From JBGUXS01 sp045118155 (GTDB lineage Bacteria > Pseudomonadota > Alphaproteobacteria > CAAHEQ01 > UBA3637), in the NCBI GenBank assembly GCA_045118155.1, contig JBGUXS010000035.1:1-43614 (forward strand): 43,614 nt of DNA. The letters run 5' to 3'. Position numbers and translations under genes: made by a program. A model generated the notes under the pieces. That model was not told the DNA's origin. It made no database searches and saw only the letters and a list, made by a program, of their open reading frames with translations. Shown here one piece after another: positions 14,312-23,940 of the stretch (its first letter is position 1; the number at the start of each line of letters is the position of its first letter).

Positions 14312-16870
14312 GTGGATGAAAAATTCACGTTATGCTTGATAGATGTTTCGGGATATATCTTCCGGGCTTTTTATGCATTGCCCCCAATGACACGTCCCGA
14401 TGGAACCCCCGTTAATGCGGTCTATGGGTTTGTTCGGATGCTTATGAATTTGTTAACAGAAAACCCCTGTACGCATGTAGGGGCGATGTGTGATGCATCA
14501 CGTCATACGTTTCGGACAGATTTATATCCCCAATATAAGCAAAATCGGGCCGCTGTTCCAGAGGCATTGGTTCCTCAGTTTCCCTTGATTCAGCAAGCTT
14601 TGAAAGTATTTGGAATTCCGGCTGTTCAGAAAGAGGGGGTTGAAGCTGATGACTTGATTGCCTCTTACACACAGGCGGTTTTATCGCGCCAAGGAACGGT
14701 GCAAATTTTAAGTGCAGATAAGGATTTAATGCAACTGATGCGTCCTGGGGTTAGCTTGTTTGATCCGATGAAGAAAAAAGAAGTTTCTTTGGAAGATGTC
14801 AAGGCTAAATTTGGGGTTGCCCCAGAACAGGTGGTTGCCGTTCAAGCGTTGATGGGGGATAGCACAGATAATATTCCAGGGGCTAAAGGAATCGGGCCTA
14901 AGACCGCTGCTGAATTGATTCAAACTTATCAAACGATTTCTAATTTATATGCCCATCTTCCGGATATAAAACCAGACAAACGTCGTGATATGTTAGCGCT
15001 TAGTCAACAGAATGTATTGATTTCTGAAAAATTAGCTAAATTGGACGGGGATGTTCCTTTGCCGATCCCCTTGGACTCTTTAAAGCCCTTAGAACCTGAT
15101 TTGGAACAATTAGAGGCTTTTTTAACAGAAAATGCTTTTAAAAAGACACCGCGATTAGAAAAGTGGTTACAAGATAGACAGCAAACGTTGCAAGTTTTTA
15201 CCCAACCTGTTTTTACAGAATTAAAAAGTCTAGAACAATTACGAAACTTTTTAAAAAATGCCCATAAAACAATAGCGTTTTGGGAACAAGAGAATCAGAT
15301 TTTTGTTAGAGCCGGTCAGAAGATTGCGGCGCTGCATTACCAAGAAGAAAAAATTCAAGGGGATTTATTCCAATCGGGGGCTTGTGGGGTGAATAGGCAG
15401 GATCTGTGCCGAGAATTGAACACGATTTTCCAAGATTCAACCCTAACAAAAATGGTTTATGATGCCAAGACATGGTACCATTTTTTAAAAGCATCATCCC
15501 CGTGGCCAGCTGTGTTGGATGTAAGTTTATTACTGTTTTTGAAAAAAGGAACACAAGGGACTTTGGAAAAAAACACAGAAGATGGAATGGCAAAAGTCAG
15601 TTTACTTTACCAAATGGGGCAGGAACTTTTTGAGGGGCTTTCCCCAGAAGAACGGGACATTTATCAAAATCTGGATGAACCACTGATTTACATCCTATAT
15701 CAAATGGAAAAAGCCGGAATTCAAGTGGATATTTCTAAACTTGAAAAATTGCGCTTACAATTTGAAAACAAACAAGCTGCTTTACAAGAAGAAATTTATC
15801 AATTGGCTGGTCGTTCTTTCAATATTCAATCACCAGCACAACTAGGGGTGCTGATGTTTGAAGATTTAAAATATCCTGGGGGGAAAAAGGGGCCTTCGGG
15901 GGCGTGGGTGACAGATAGTGATATTTTAGAAGAATTGGCTTTGACCTATCCTTTGGCAGAAAAAGTGTTGATGTATCGGCAAATTTCTAAATTACAAAAC
16001 ACCTATATTTTACCCTTGATAGAACAGGCCAAAAAGTCACCTGTTCATCGGATTTACACAAGCTTTTCTATGGTTAATACCAGTACGGGGCGCTTGGCAT
16101 CTTTTCACCCAAACTTGCAAAACATACCGGTTAGAACGGAAGATGGAAAAGCCATTCGGGAAGCTTTTGTGGCCAAAAAAGGATGTGTTCTGGTTGGGGC
16201 GGATTATTCTCAGGTAGAATTAAGATTAATGGCAGGTATCGCAGGGGTTAAGGGATTGCAAGAAGCTTTTGCACATGGGGCAGATATTCATGCCTTGACG
16301 GCTGCCGGTATTGCGGGGGTACCTTTGGAACAAGTGACTTCGGATATGCGTCGTCAAGCTAAAGCGATTAATTTTGGGATTATGTATGGAATGTCGGCAT
16401 TCGGTTTGGCAAAAAGTTTGGGAATTTCCCAAGAACAAGCCAAGGCCTATAAAGATGCCTATTTTAAAAAATATCCCGAAATAAAAGCGTATATGGATAA
16501 AACAATTCAGCAAGCTAAAACAACGGGTTTTGTTCAAACCCCGGCCGGCCGGCGGTGTTTCGTCATGGGCTTTTCTTCCCCAAAAACTAGGGGCAATGCT
16601 GAACGAGCCGCTATTAATGCCCCAGTCCAAGGGGGGGCGGCAGATGTGATTAAACAAGCCATGATTGAAACAACATTGGCGTTAAAGACTAACAAAATTC
16701 CAGCAGACTTGTTGTTGCAAGTGCATGATGAATTGATCTTTGAAGTGCCAGAAAATTTTTCTCAGCAGGCGGCTTTAGTTATTAAAGAGGTTATGGAACA
16801 GAATATAAAAACGCAAGTTCCTTTAATCGTTGATGTGAAAATTGGAAACAATTGGCGTGAAATCCACTAG
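14312..16870 (+). CDS. polA: DNA polymerase I with a degenerate proofreading domain
   Basis: 852 residues. The N-terminal 5' nuclease has YIFRAFYAL, GVEADDLIA and the helix-hairpin-helix GAKGIGPKTA. The middle domain keeps the 3'-5' exonuclease fold position (about 300-440) but not its acidic motifs: the FDTETD box reads AFWEQEN and the third motif YxxxD is absent. The polymerase domain is intact: motif A DYSQVELR, motif B RRQAKAINFGIMYG, motif C VHDE. It should fill gaps and remove RNA primers without proofreading, like Taq or Bacillus Pol I. The start is GTG with AAGGGGG upstream. Its TAG overlaps the stop of the opposing gene within the palindrome CTAG (16867-16870). Confidence 0.95.
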   Translation: MDEKFTLCLIDVSGYIFRAFYALPPMTRPDGTPVNAVYGFVRMLMNLLTENPCTHVGAMCDASRHTFRTDLYPQYKQNRAAVPEALVPQFPLIQQALKVFGIPAVQKEGVEADDLIASYTQAVLSRQGTVQILSADKDLMQLMRPGVSLFDPMKKKEVSLEDVKAKFGVAPEQVVAVQALMGDSTDNIPGAKGIGPKTAAELIQTYQTISNLYAHLPDIKPDKRRDMLALSQQNVLISEKLAKLDGDVPLPIPLDSLKPLEPDLEQLEAFLTENAFKKTPRLEKWLQDRQQTLQVFTQPVFTELKSLEQLRNFLKNAHKTIAFWEQENQIFVRAGQKIAALHYQEEKIQGDLFQSGACGVNRQDLCRELNTIFQDSTLTKMVYDAKTWYHFLKASSPWPAVLDVSLLLFLKKGTQGTLEKNTEDGMAKVSLLYQMGQELFEGLSPEERDIYQNLDEPLIYILYQMEKAGIQVDISKLEKLRLQFENKQAALQEEIYQLAGRSFNIQSPAQLGVLMFEDLKYPGGKKGPSGAWVTDSDILEELALTYPLAEKVLMYRQISKLQNTYILPLIEQAKKSPVHRIYTSFSMVNTSTGRLASFHPNLQNIPVRTEDGKAIREAFVAKKGCVLVGADYSQVELRLMAGIAGVKGLQEAFAHGADIHALTAAGIAGVPLEQVTSDMRRQAKAINFGIMYGMSAFGLAKSLGISQEQAKAYKDAYFKKYPEIKAYMDKTIQQAKTTGFVQTPAGRRCFVMGFSSPKTRGNAERAAINAPVQGGAADVIKQAMIETTLALKTNKIPADLLLQVHDELIFEVPENFSQQAALVIKEVMEQNIKTQVPLIVDVKIGNNWREIH

Positions 16871-18624
16871 TTGTTAGACCACCAAAAACGTGTGGATGTT
16901 CCTTTTAAAGGGGCTTGTTTCGGAAAACTGAGCTTGTCCCAAACAAGGTAACGGTTTAAAGGACTGTGCCAATGTGGAATAATGTAAAGAAAACGGTAGA
17001 GAACGCGGTCCAAAGCATGGACCGCCGTTAAGAGTTCTTCCTTTGTTGAAGCTTGCTCTATATGCGTAATTAAGGCATCCACAACGGGATTTTGAATGCC
17101 AGCATAATTATAGGAACCAACGGTTTGTGCTGTTTCTGAATGCCAATAAGCCCGTTGTTCGGAAGAAGGAATAAGTGGTTGGGGATAAACACTAATCATC
17201 ATATCGTAATCAAAATGATTTAGGCGATGTTCGTATTGGGGGGCATCTACGGCCCGTAAAGATAACTCAATCCCAAGACGTTGTAGTGTTTTTTGATAGG
17301 GTAAAATGACCCGCTCCCACATGGGAACACCGGCGGTTTCCAATAAAATTTCAAAACGAAAGGGTTGCCCATTTTTTTGAAGGTATCCGTCTTTTAAATG
17401 CCAACCGGCTTTAGCAAACAGATCTAACGCTTTTTGTAAAACTTCACGCGTGGATGTGGGGCGTGTTAAGGAATAAGATCCTGTAAAAATATCTGCCGGT
17501 AAATCCTTTTGAAAAGGCATCAGTAATTTTTTTTCTGCCTCTGTTGGAAGAGGGGGGGCTTTTAAATAAGAATTATCAAAAAAACTGGTGGTACGTTTGT
17601 AAAGCCCATTAAAAAGGTGGGTGTTTGTCCAATCAAAGTCAAAGAGTAAAGCTAAGGCCTCGCGGACATGAATATCTTGAAAAATAGGACGCCGTAAATT
17701 AAAGACGAATCCTTGCATCCCTGAGGGTAGTTGATGTTTAAATTCAAGGCGTTTAAGATGGCCTTTTTTGACTTGGGGATAGTTTAGGGAATATTGCCAC
17801 CGCCGGGCTTCATTTTCAAGACGTAAGTCCACGGCCCCTGTCTTTAAAGCCTCTAGAATCACAGAGGTATCGCGGTAATAATCAGCTTGGACCCAATCAA
17901 AATTATCAAAACCCTTATTGACGTTTAAATCTCTGGCCCAATAATTAGGATTTCTTTTGTAAAGGATTGATTTGCCGGGGACAACTTTTTCAATGACATA
18001 AGGCCCGCTTGAAATTGGGGGAATTAAAGATGTTTTTGTAAAATCACGTTTTTCCCAAAATGTATGCGAAAGAATGGGAAGTGTTGCTAAAATGGGAATG
18101 AACGTTTTATCCCATTTGGTTAAAATAATGCGCACGGTATGTGCATCGGGGGTTTCTATTTTTTTGACATTTTCAAGATAATATCGGTAAGTGGGGCGTC
18201 CCTTTGTTTTTAAAATATTAAAGGAAAAAGCAATATCTTGGGATGTGATGGGGGAATCATCTGAAAAACGGGCCTTGGGATTCAAGGTAAAGATCACTTC
18301 CTTTTTTTGGGGGAAAAGTTCTAAGGAAGTTGCCACCAAAGGGTATAATGTATCTGGTTCATCATCACTTTCTTTAAATAAGGTATCATAGGTTAAATAC
18401 AGACCAGATGCCGCCATTCCTTGAATGACAAAAGGGTTTAAGGTATCAAAAGTTCCTAGGGTTGCATAGGTCAATTTTCCCCCCTTAGGGGCGTTGGGAT
18501 TCACATAGTCAAAATGGTCAAACGAAGGGGGGTATTTAGGGGTTTCATAAAGACTGAAAGCATATTGTGGGGCCGCATTTAATCCCAAACTAAGTAAGCA
18601 TAGCAGACTTATTAAAAACCTCAT
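16867..18624 (-). CDS. Peptide ABC transporter periplasmic binding protein (YejA/OppA-like)
   Basis: A 585-residue SBP_bac_5 protein with a signal peptide (MRFLISLLCLLSLGLNA). The early segment FDYVNPNAPKGGKLTYATLGTFDTLNPF is characteristic of the YejA/MppA-like branch, which imports peptides such as microcin C or murein peptides. RFSDDSPITSQDIAFS is the general family motif. Transporter membrane and ATPase genes are not adjacent, so it works with a system encoded elsewhere. Its start lies within the end of the upstream alr (4-base overlap), so the two are cotranscribed. Pairing with alanine racemase is compatible with uptake of peptidoglycan peptides, but that is inference. Confidence 0.87.
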   Translation of the reverse strand: MRFLISLLCLLSLGLNAAPQYAFSLYETPKYPPSFDHFDYVNPNAPKGGKLTYATLGTFDTLNPFVIQGMAASGLYLTYDTLFKESDDEPDTLYPLVATSLELFPQKKEVIFTLNPKARFSDDSPITSQDIAFSFNILKTKGRPTYRYYLENVKKIETPDAHTVRIILTKWDKTFIPILATLPILSHTFWEKRDFTKTSLIPPISSGPYVIEKVVPGKSILYKRNPNYWARDLNVNKGFDNFDWVQADYYRDTSVILEALKTGAVDLRLENEARRWQYSLNYPQVKKGHLKRLEFKHQLPSGMQGFVFNLRRPIFQDIHVREALALLFDFDWTNTHLFNGLYKRTTSFFDNSYLKAPPLPTEAEKKLLMPFQKDLPADIFTGSYSLTRPTSTREVLQKALDLFAKAGWHLKDGYLQKNGQPFRFEILLETAGVPMWERVILPYQKTLQRLGIELSLRAVDAPQYEHRLNHFDYDMMISVYPQPLIPSSEQRAYWHSETAQTVGSYNYAGIQNPVVDALITHIEQASTKEELLTAVHALDRVLYRFLYIIPHWHSPLNRYLVWDKLSFPKQAPLKGTSTRFWWSNN

Positions 18625-19697
18625 CGGATTACAATCCGCTTAAAGCGCTTATTCTTCCCAAAAGTGGAAATAATTTCATAGCCAATTGTTCCCGCATCAA
18701 TCCCCATGTCATCGGCCGTATATGTATCATTAAGGACATCAACAAGAACACCGGTTTGAAGGTTGGGAACATCTGTTATATCACAAATAATATTATCCAT
18801 ACAAATACGCCCTAGGATGGGGATTTCATGCCCTTCATAGAAAACCTTTCCTTTGCCATTAGATAAGGATCTAGGTAATCCATCGCCATACCCAATTCCA
18901 ATAATGGCAATTTTTCTAGGGCTTGTGGCTTTGTACGTGGCCCCATAGCTGACAGATTCGCCAGTGGGTAAATCCGCAATTTGCAAAACCGCCGCTTGAA
19001 CATGCATGGCTTGTTTTAGATAATCACGATTTGTTTCAAAGGTATCAATCCCATAAAGGTTGGCCCCCGCCCGAATAATATCAAAATAATAACGCGGTCC
19101 CAATTGGAAAGCATCAGAGGCCCCTAACGTGAATTTAGCGTTTGGAAAAATATCTTTCATTTCGGCAAAACGTTGAAGCTGTTGGCCATTTAATGGATGA
19201 TAGGTATAGGAAGAACAGGCCAAATGTGACAGGCATAATTTGACTGCCGCCCGGTCTTCTGAGGATAGCGTTTGAATATCTGAAGGCCGAAATCCAAGAC
19301 GATTTAATCCCGTTTCAATATTAATAGCTAAGGGAATATCAGGTAAATTTGCTTGTTTGAAAATTTGTAAATCTTCCAAAGACCCTAAGACGGGAATTAA
19401 GTGGGCTTGTTTAATGTCATCCAATGTGTCTAGCCCTAAACTTTGTAGGCAGTAAATGTCGGCCTGAGGGGCTTTTTGCCGCACAATGACCCCACAGGGG
19501 GCATAATCAACAAAAAAAGTATTACACCCTTCTTGAACAAGGGCTTCCACGACATCGGCACATCCGCATCCGTAAGAATCATCTTTGACAACGGCCCCAA
19601 CGGTTGTGCCGTTAGAACGCTTACATAATTCCCTGTAATTAGAACGCACATTTTTTAAATTAATGATTAAACGTGGCAAAGTGTATGTTTTCATCAT
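18621..19697 (-). CDS. alr: Alanine racemase
   Basis: A 358-residue PLP-dependent fold-III racemase that interconverts L- and D-alanine for peptidoglycan. The PLP lysine is K38 in VVKDDSYG (KADAYG in most relatives), the second catalytic base is Y251 in VSYGATY, the PLP-contacting Arg are R133 and R209, and the substrate-side Tyr is conserved at Y340 in IGYEI. The site of the often carbamylated Lys is Asn (INIETG). ATG 19697 (MMKTY) or 19694 is more plausible than the frame's TTG at 19706. A paralogue with different active-site residues lies at 23941. Followed by the peptide-binding protein in one operon. Confidence 0.92.
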   Translation of the reverse strand: MMKTYTLPRLIINLKNVRSNYRELCKRSNGTTVGAVVKDDSYGCGCADVVEALVQEGCNTFFVDYAPCGVIVRQKAPQADIYCLQSLGLDTLDDIKQAHLIPVLGSLEDLQIFKQANLPDIPLAINIETGLNRLGFRPSDIQTLSSEDRAAVKLCLSHLACSSYTYHPLNGQQLQRFAEMKDIFPNAKFTLGASDAFQLGPRYYFDIIRAGANLYGIDTFETNRDYLKQAMHVQAAVLQIADLPTGESVSYGATYKATSPRKIAIIGIGYGDGLPRSLSNGKGKVFYEGHEIPILGRICMDNIICDITDVPNLQTGVLVDVLNDTYTADDMGIDAGTIGYEIISTFGKNKRFKRIVIR

Positions 19698-19713
19698 GAT
19701 ACCCAAAAATAAA

Positions 19714-19742
19714 TTGATTTTTTCTCATTGTAAGATTATACT
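19714..19742 (+). promoter_or_regulatory. Promoter of accA
   Basis: TTGATT (19714-19719), 17-base spacer, TATACT (19737-19742), in the divergent gap between alr and accA; the ATG is 23 bases after the -10 box. Confidence 0.65.
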
Positions 19743-19765
19743 TTGAAAAGTCAATAGGTATTGTT

Positions 19766-20722
19766 ATGGAATATTTGGATTTTGAAACACCGTTACAGGA
19801 AGTAGAACTGGCTTTAGAAAAACTTGGGAAAACCGTTTCTAAAGAGGGGGTGAAGTTAGCACAAGATCGGCAAAAGCTTTTAGAAAAAAAAGAAAAGCTT
19901 TTAAAAAGCCTTTATAAAAAACTAACCCCTTGGCAAAAAACATGTGTGGCAAGGCATCCTGAACGCCCTCATACGCTAGATTATATTCAAACGATTTTTA
20001 CAGATTTTTTTCCATTAGCGGGGGATAAATATTTTTCGGAAGATGCCGCGATTATTGGGGGATTCGCAACATTAAACGGGAAAAAAGTGATGCTGATTGG
20101 TCAAGAAAAAGGAAAAGATACAGCTTCACGTGTTAAGCACAATTTTGGAATGCCCCGACCAGATGGATACCGAAAAGCCATTCGTTTAATGCGCCTTGCA
20201 GAACATTTTAAATTGCCGGTGATTGCCTTGGTGGATACAGCGGGGGCTTATCCTGGGGTGGATGCTGAAGAACGGGGGCAAGGGCGGGCAATTGCGGAAT
20301 CAATTCAAACGTGTTTAACCCTAACGGTTCCTTTGATTACCTGTATTATTGGGGAAGGGGGCTCTGGTGGGGCCTTGGCTTTAGCTGCGGGTAATGCGAT
20401 TTTAATGCTGGAAAATTCTATTTATTCGGTGATTTCCCCAGAAGGGTGCGCTTCTATTTTACTCAAAGATGCCAAGTACGCTTCTAAGATGGCCGAGATG
20501 TTGCACTTGACGGCCCAAGATTTGTATAAATTAGGGTTGATAGATGAAATTATCCCAGAACCCCTTGGGGGCGCGCACCGATTCCCCCAGCAAACCATGA
20601 AGCAAGTTGGGGCTGTTTTGGAAAAATATCTAGATAAATGCCATTGCGTTTCTGCTAACGATTTGAAAAAGATAAGGCAAGAAAAGTTTTTAGCAATGAC
20701 ACGTCAGTTTGTACAGAAATAG
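19766..20722 (+). CDS. accA: Acetyl-CoA carboxylase carboxyltransferase subunit alpha
   Basis: A 318-residue AccA of standard length. An N-terminal coiled helix (LDFETPLQEVELALEKL) leads to the carboxyltransferase core with RPHTLDYI, DTAGAYPGVDAEERGQ, GEGGSGGALA and the closing VISPEGCASIL segment. With AccD it transfers carboxyl from biotin to acetyl-CoA, giving malonyl-CoA for fatty-acid synthesis. It stands alone, with its own promoter and a shared terminator behind it. Confidence 0.96.
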   Translation: MEYLDFETPLQEVELALEKLGKTVSKEGVKLAQDRQKLLEKKEKLLKSLYKKLTPWQKTCVARHPERPHTLDYIQTIFTDFFPLAGDKYFSEDAAIIGGFATLNGKKVMLIGQEKGKDTASRVKHNFGMPRPDGYRKAIRLMRLAEHFKLPVIALVDTAGAYPGVDAEERGQGRAIAESIQTCLTLTVPLITCIIGEGGSGGALALAAGNAILMLENSIYSVISPEGCASILLKDAKYASKMAEMLHLTAQDLYKLGLIDEIIPEPLGGAHRFPQQTMKQVGAVLEKYLDKCHCVSANDLKKIRQEKFLAMTRQFVQK

Positions 20723-20723
20723 A

Positions 20724-20751
20724 AAAAACGCCTTTTTGTGAAGGCGTTTTT
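20724..20751. terminator. Bidirectional intrinsic terminator between accA and ddh
   Basis: Perfect 11-bp stem: AAAAACGCCTT (20724-20734) and AAGGCGTTTTT (20741-20751), loop TTTGTG. T runs occur on both strands, so it can end accA (plus) and ddh (minus). Confidence 0.9.
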
Positions 20752-20755
20752 GTTC

Positions 20756-21670
20756 TTAATAAGATGTGAGCTTCTCTTCTAATGTTTCCCCAGGGGCATA
20801 ATCAATTAGGGGGCGTTCCACAAAAGTATAAGCCCCATACGCCCCTTGTTGTGCGGCCTTTAAAGCGGCCCTAGCACAAGAAGTCATAATATGTGCCGTC
20901 ATTTCGGGATTGATCCCAGAAAGCAAATACCGTTGATTGGTGCCTTCGGTGCCAGTGCGTTCAATATCTGCTTCATGGTGCAGAGTATTAAAGGGGGTAA
21001 TATCATCCACAACTTTAATTTCTGTGGGGTCATTTTCAAAATAAGGATCCGTTAAAATAGTATTTTCAATCGCTTTATAATCTGCCCCTTCTTCTAAGGA
21101 AATATAAACAAGACGTTTATGTTTTCCCCGTCCGTTGGCAAGGGTTAAGGCCACGGCATCTTTAACACCTTCTAGCCCCCGCACAAGGGCTGTATGCCCC
21201 ATACTGCGTCCCCCTTGTTTTCCCCCAAAAGTTGTTGTGGTCCGACCAGAAATGGCCACGACTTGCATTAGCATTCTTAAAGCCGAATCGGTTCCTGGAT
21301 CCCAACCTGAGGCGATAATAGAAACCGTTTTGGTGGCTTTGGCTTGAATATCCGCCTGTTTTCTATAAGCCAAAATGTTGGGATGTTCATCATAAGAATC
21401 AACGGTGTTATACCCTAATTCCCGATAAAATTTTGATAGTTCTTCTACTTCTCGGGTGGGAACACACAACAGAACGGCATCCACCTTGGCATTTAATTGC
21501 CGGATATCACAAACAACGTGTGTATTACTGAGTTCTGGATCTTTGATATTCATGGTAATGGGACGTCTGACGACACCGGCTAAAACCATATCTGTACTTG
21601 CTTCCACGACACGCTTAACGGCTCGGCCGATATTTCCGAAACCGACAATAACAACTGAAACTTTCTGCAT
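20756..21670 (-). CDS. ddh: meso-Diaminopimelate dehydrogenase
   Basis: A 304-residue NADPH-dependent DAP D-dehydrogenase, slightly shorter than the 320-330 of well-known forms. It has an N-terminal Rossmann loop, VGFGNIGRAV, then GWDPGTDSALRMLM, SMGHTALVRGLEGVKDA and KHKRLVYISLEEGADY, all recognisable Ddh segments. The enzyme makes meso-DAP from tetrahydrodipicolinate in one step, bypassing the acyl-intermediate routes, and is reversible. It overlaps the glgA stop by one base (TAATG), so it is read from the glgA transcript. Ddh is uncommon in Alphaproteobacteria, and its use here for peptidoglycan/lysine or for DAP breakdown is open. Confidence 0.88.
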   Translation of the reverse strand: MQKVSVVIVGFGNIGRAVKRVVEASTDMVLAGVVRRPITMNIKDPELSNTHVVCDIRQLNAKVDAVLLCVPTREVEELSKFYRELGYNTVDSYDEHPNILAYRKQADIQAKATKTVSIIASGWDPGTDSALRMLMQVVAISGRTTTTFGGKQGGRSMGHTALVRGLEGVKDAVALTLANGRGKHKRLVYISLEEGADYKAIENTILTDPYFENDPTEIKVVDDITPFNTLHHEADIERTGTEGTNQRYLLSGINPEMTAHIMTSCARAALKAAQQGAYGAYTFVERPLIDYAPGETLEEKLTSY

Positions 21671-23130
21671 TAATGTGATACTCCTATACGCTGATAAAGT
21701 TGATAATAATCTCTGCTGGATTTATCCCAAGAATAATTTTTATCCATGGCCATGCGTCGCATAAATCCGATATGTTGGGGCCGATCAAAATAAGTCGCAT
21801 TTGCCCAACCAATGGTATTATAAAGGGCTTTTGGGGTCGTGTCATAGAACTTAAAGCCCGTCCCCAGCCCATAATGTTCGTTATAATTTAAAACCGTATC
21901 TTCTAACCCCCCTGTGGACCGTACCACCGGTAAAGCCCCATAGGTTTGACTGATCATTTGTTTTAGGCCACACGGTTCGTATAAAGAGGGTACCAAAGAA
22001 AAATCAGAACCCGCATCCATTAAGTGTTCTATCTGGGGTTGGAACCCAATGTTTACCCCGATTTTCCCTGGATATTTTTTAGGGAGAGCCCCAAAATATT
22101 CTTGGGCCCAAGGTTCCCCTTGACCCATGATAACAAATTGACAATCCATATTTTGCAAAACCGGTTCAATGCACCCGGCTAACATTTTAATCCCTTTTTG
22201 TTCTGCAAGGCGTACCGCCATGGAAAAGATAGGAGTTTCTGAGTGTTCCTTTAAGTGGAATAAGCTTTGTAAAGCTTGCTTATTTTCCTTCTTCCCCTGT
22301 TCCCAAGTATGGGCCGAATATTGGGCAGGGATTTTTGTGTCTTGACTGGGGTTCCAAAGGGTTGTGTCTATGCCGTTTAAAATCCCACTTAGGTCTTTCT
22401 GGCGTTCCCTAAGCAAAAAGTCCAAGCCCGCCCCAAATTCAGGCGTTAAAATTTCCCGAGCATAGTTGGGGCTGACTGTATTAATTTTAGTGGCAAAACG
22501 CAGGCCCCCTTTTAAGAAATTGACCATGCCATAATCTTCAAAAGCCCCTGGATGGAACACATCCCAACCAATGCCAGCATAAGACATAATATCTTGACTA
22601 TAACGACCTTGATAAGGCAAATTATGTAAAGTTAATAATGTTTTTGTCTGATCAAAGAAAGGATCTTTATGACTGGCGATATAATAAGGAATCAAACCCG
22701 TTTGCCAATCATGAATGTGAACCACATCTGGCTTAAAACCGATGTCTTTAGCCACTTGTAAAGCCGCCCGGTCAAAAAACGCAAAGCGGTAAGCGTTATC
22801 GGGAAAATCAATGTTTTTTTCGTTATAAACACCGTTGCGGTTAAAGTATTTATTGAATTCTATGAAATAGACAGGAACCCCTTCGGGGGTTTGAGTGGTG
22901 TGCACCGAAAAAAACTCTTGGCAATTGCCCATTTGGACACAGTTGCCATCCATCATCTTGTGCAGGTTATGTTTGGTATAATCAATCATGGAGTATAAAG
23001 GAATCACGACACGGACATCTACCCCGTGGGCTTTTAAGGCCTTAGGAAGGGCCCCAACAACATCTCCTAAGCCCCCTGTTTTTATGAACGGTGCCATTTC
23101 GCTGGCCACGAATAAGATGTTTTTTGTCAT
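21670..23130 (-). CDS. glgA: Glycogen synthase (ADP-glucose, GT5)
   Basis: 486 residues, standard bacterial GlgA length. N-terminal MTKNILFVASEMAPFIKTGGLGDVV contains the ADP-glucose-binding K-T-G-G-L motif (K17); HDWQTGLIPYY and LHNLPYQGRY are GT5 segments; the C-terminal EPCGLKQMISQTYGALPVV and TGGLEDTV complete the GT-B fold. It builds alpha-1,4-glucan storage polymer. The ribosome site AGGAGGGG is strong. No other glg gene is adjacent. It is cotranscribed with ddh by a TAATG junction, without obvious metabolic logic. Confidence 0.95.
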   Translation of the reverse strand: MTKNILFVASEMAPFIKTGGLGDVVGALPKALKAHGVDVRVVIPLYSMIDYTKHNLHKMMDGNCVQMGNCQEFFSVHTTQTPEGVPVYFIEFNKYFNRNGVYNEKNIDFPDNAYRFAFFDRAALQVAKDIGFKPDVVHIHDWQTGLIPYYIASHKDPFFDQTKTLLTLHNLPYQGRYSQDIMSYAGIGWDVFHPGAFEDYGMVNFLKGGLRFATKINTVSPNYAREILTPEFGAGLDFLLRERQKDLSGILNGIDTTLWNPSQDTKIPAQYSAHTWEQGKKENKQALQSLFHLKEHSETPIFSMAVRLAEQKGIKMLAGCIEPVLQNMDCQFVIMGQGEPWAQEYFGALPKKYPGKIGVNIGFQPQIEHLMDAGSDFSLVPSLYEPCGLKQMISQTYGALPVVRSTGGLEDTVLNYNEHYGLGTGFKFYDTTPKALYNTIGWANATYFDRPQHIGFMRRMAMDKNYSWDKSSRDYYQLYQRIGVSH

Positions 23131-23205
23131 GCGCCCCTCCTATCAGAAACAGGCTACTTGAATTTTCAAAGATTGCAAGGAAAAAATGAAAAAAACAAAA
23201 AATAA

Positions 23206-23234
23206 ATACCAGTTTATTTTATTTGTGGTATCAA
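23206..23234 (-). promoter_or_regulatory. Possible glgA-ddh promoter
   Basis: Read on the minus strand: TTGATA (23234-23229), 17-base spacer, TGGTAT (23211-23206), within the 126-base gap before glgA. The -10 box is weak. Confidence 0.4.
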
Positions 23235-23256
23235 ATTTTTTAGAGTCCTGCCACTA

Positions 23257-23895
23257 TTAAATTTTTAAGGGGGCATACAAGGTTTTCCCAATATGGGTAA
23301 TAACCGCCCACTCAATGTCTCCATAGCTATAATGCCACCATTCTTCAAAGTAGTTTACAAAACCAGCTATAATCATGGCATCATATAAGATTTTTCTGTT
23401 TTTTCTCTGTGTTTCTGTTAAAAGTGGAGATTGTGAGAATGTGGTTGTTTTTTCATTAAATTCTCGCCATTTTGTTCCCATATCTAATTCATTTCCCTTT
23501 TTATCGCAAAGTGTCACATCAAGGGCAGCCCCCGTTTGATGTCCGCTTCCTTGTTTATAGGGATTAGCAATGAAAATATTCGCTTTTTCTTTCAAAGCTT
23601 CTTCAGAGAGGTTAGGAAACTTTTCTTCTAATTCTTTCAAAATACATTCCCAGTAATATATTTGACTTTTAAGAGGGCGGTATAGTTCAAATGCTTTGAA
23701 ATAAAATCCTTCTGGGAGATGTTTTTTTGCTTCTGTTAACATCTCATAAATCTTTTTTCTCAATAAAAAATATTCACACGAGTAAGTATTTACAAATAAA
23801 TGTTCATAATCTTCTTCAATAAGTAATGGAGGGTTTTCTGTTTCCCTTACATCGCATTCCATAGACAAATTACCAACAGTATGTATAATCTTCAT
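23257..23895 (-). CDS. VanX/DdpX-type D-alanyl-D-alanine dipeptidase
   Basis: A 212-residue zinc M15 peptidase. Ligands and catalytic residues are all visible: R73 (LYRPLKSQ), H119 and D126 in SGHQTGAALD, E185 and H188 in EWWHYSYG. VanX destroys D-Ala-D-Ala in glycopeptide-resistant bacteria; DdpX and similar enzymes use it to break down the dipeptide as a nutrient. No D-Ala-D-Lac or D-Ala-D-Ser ligase (VanA/C) or VanH is nearby, so a catabolic or recycling role is more likely than resistance. It is the last gene of a minus-strand operon after a GNAT and the second racemase. Only 45 bases separate it from the racemase. Confidence 0.88.
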   Translation of the reverse strand: MKIIHTVGNLSMECDVRETENPPLLIEEDYEHLFVNTYSCEYFLLRKKIYEMLTEAKKHLPEGFYFKAFELYRPLKSQIYYWECILKELEEKFPNLSEEALKEKANIFIANPYKQGSGHQTGAALDVTLCDKKGNELDMGTKWREFNEKTTTFSQSPLLTETQRKNRKILYDAMIIAGFVNYFEEWWHYSYGDIEWAVITHIGKTLYAPLKI

Positions 23896-23940
23896 AATAA
23901 AACCATTCTTTCAAAACTTTTAAAAATACGTACAGAGTTT

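Noticed and set aside
16867..16870. Functional meaning of the shared CTAG stop of polA and the peptide-binding gene
   Set aside because: Convergent genes often share a TAG in the palindrome CTAG; no further signal supports a role.
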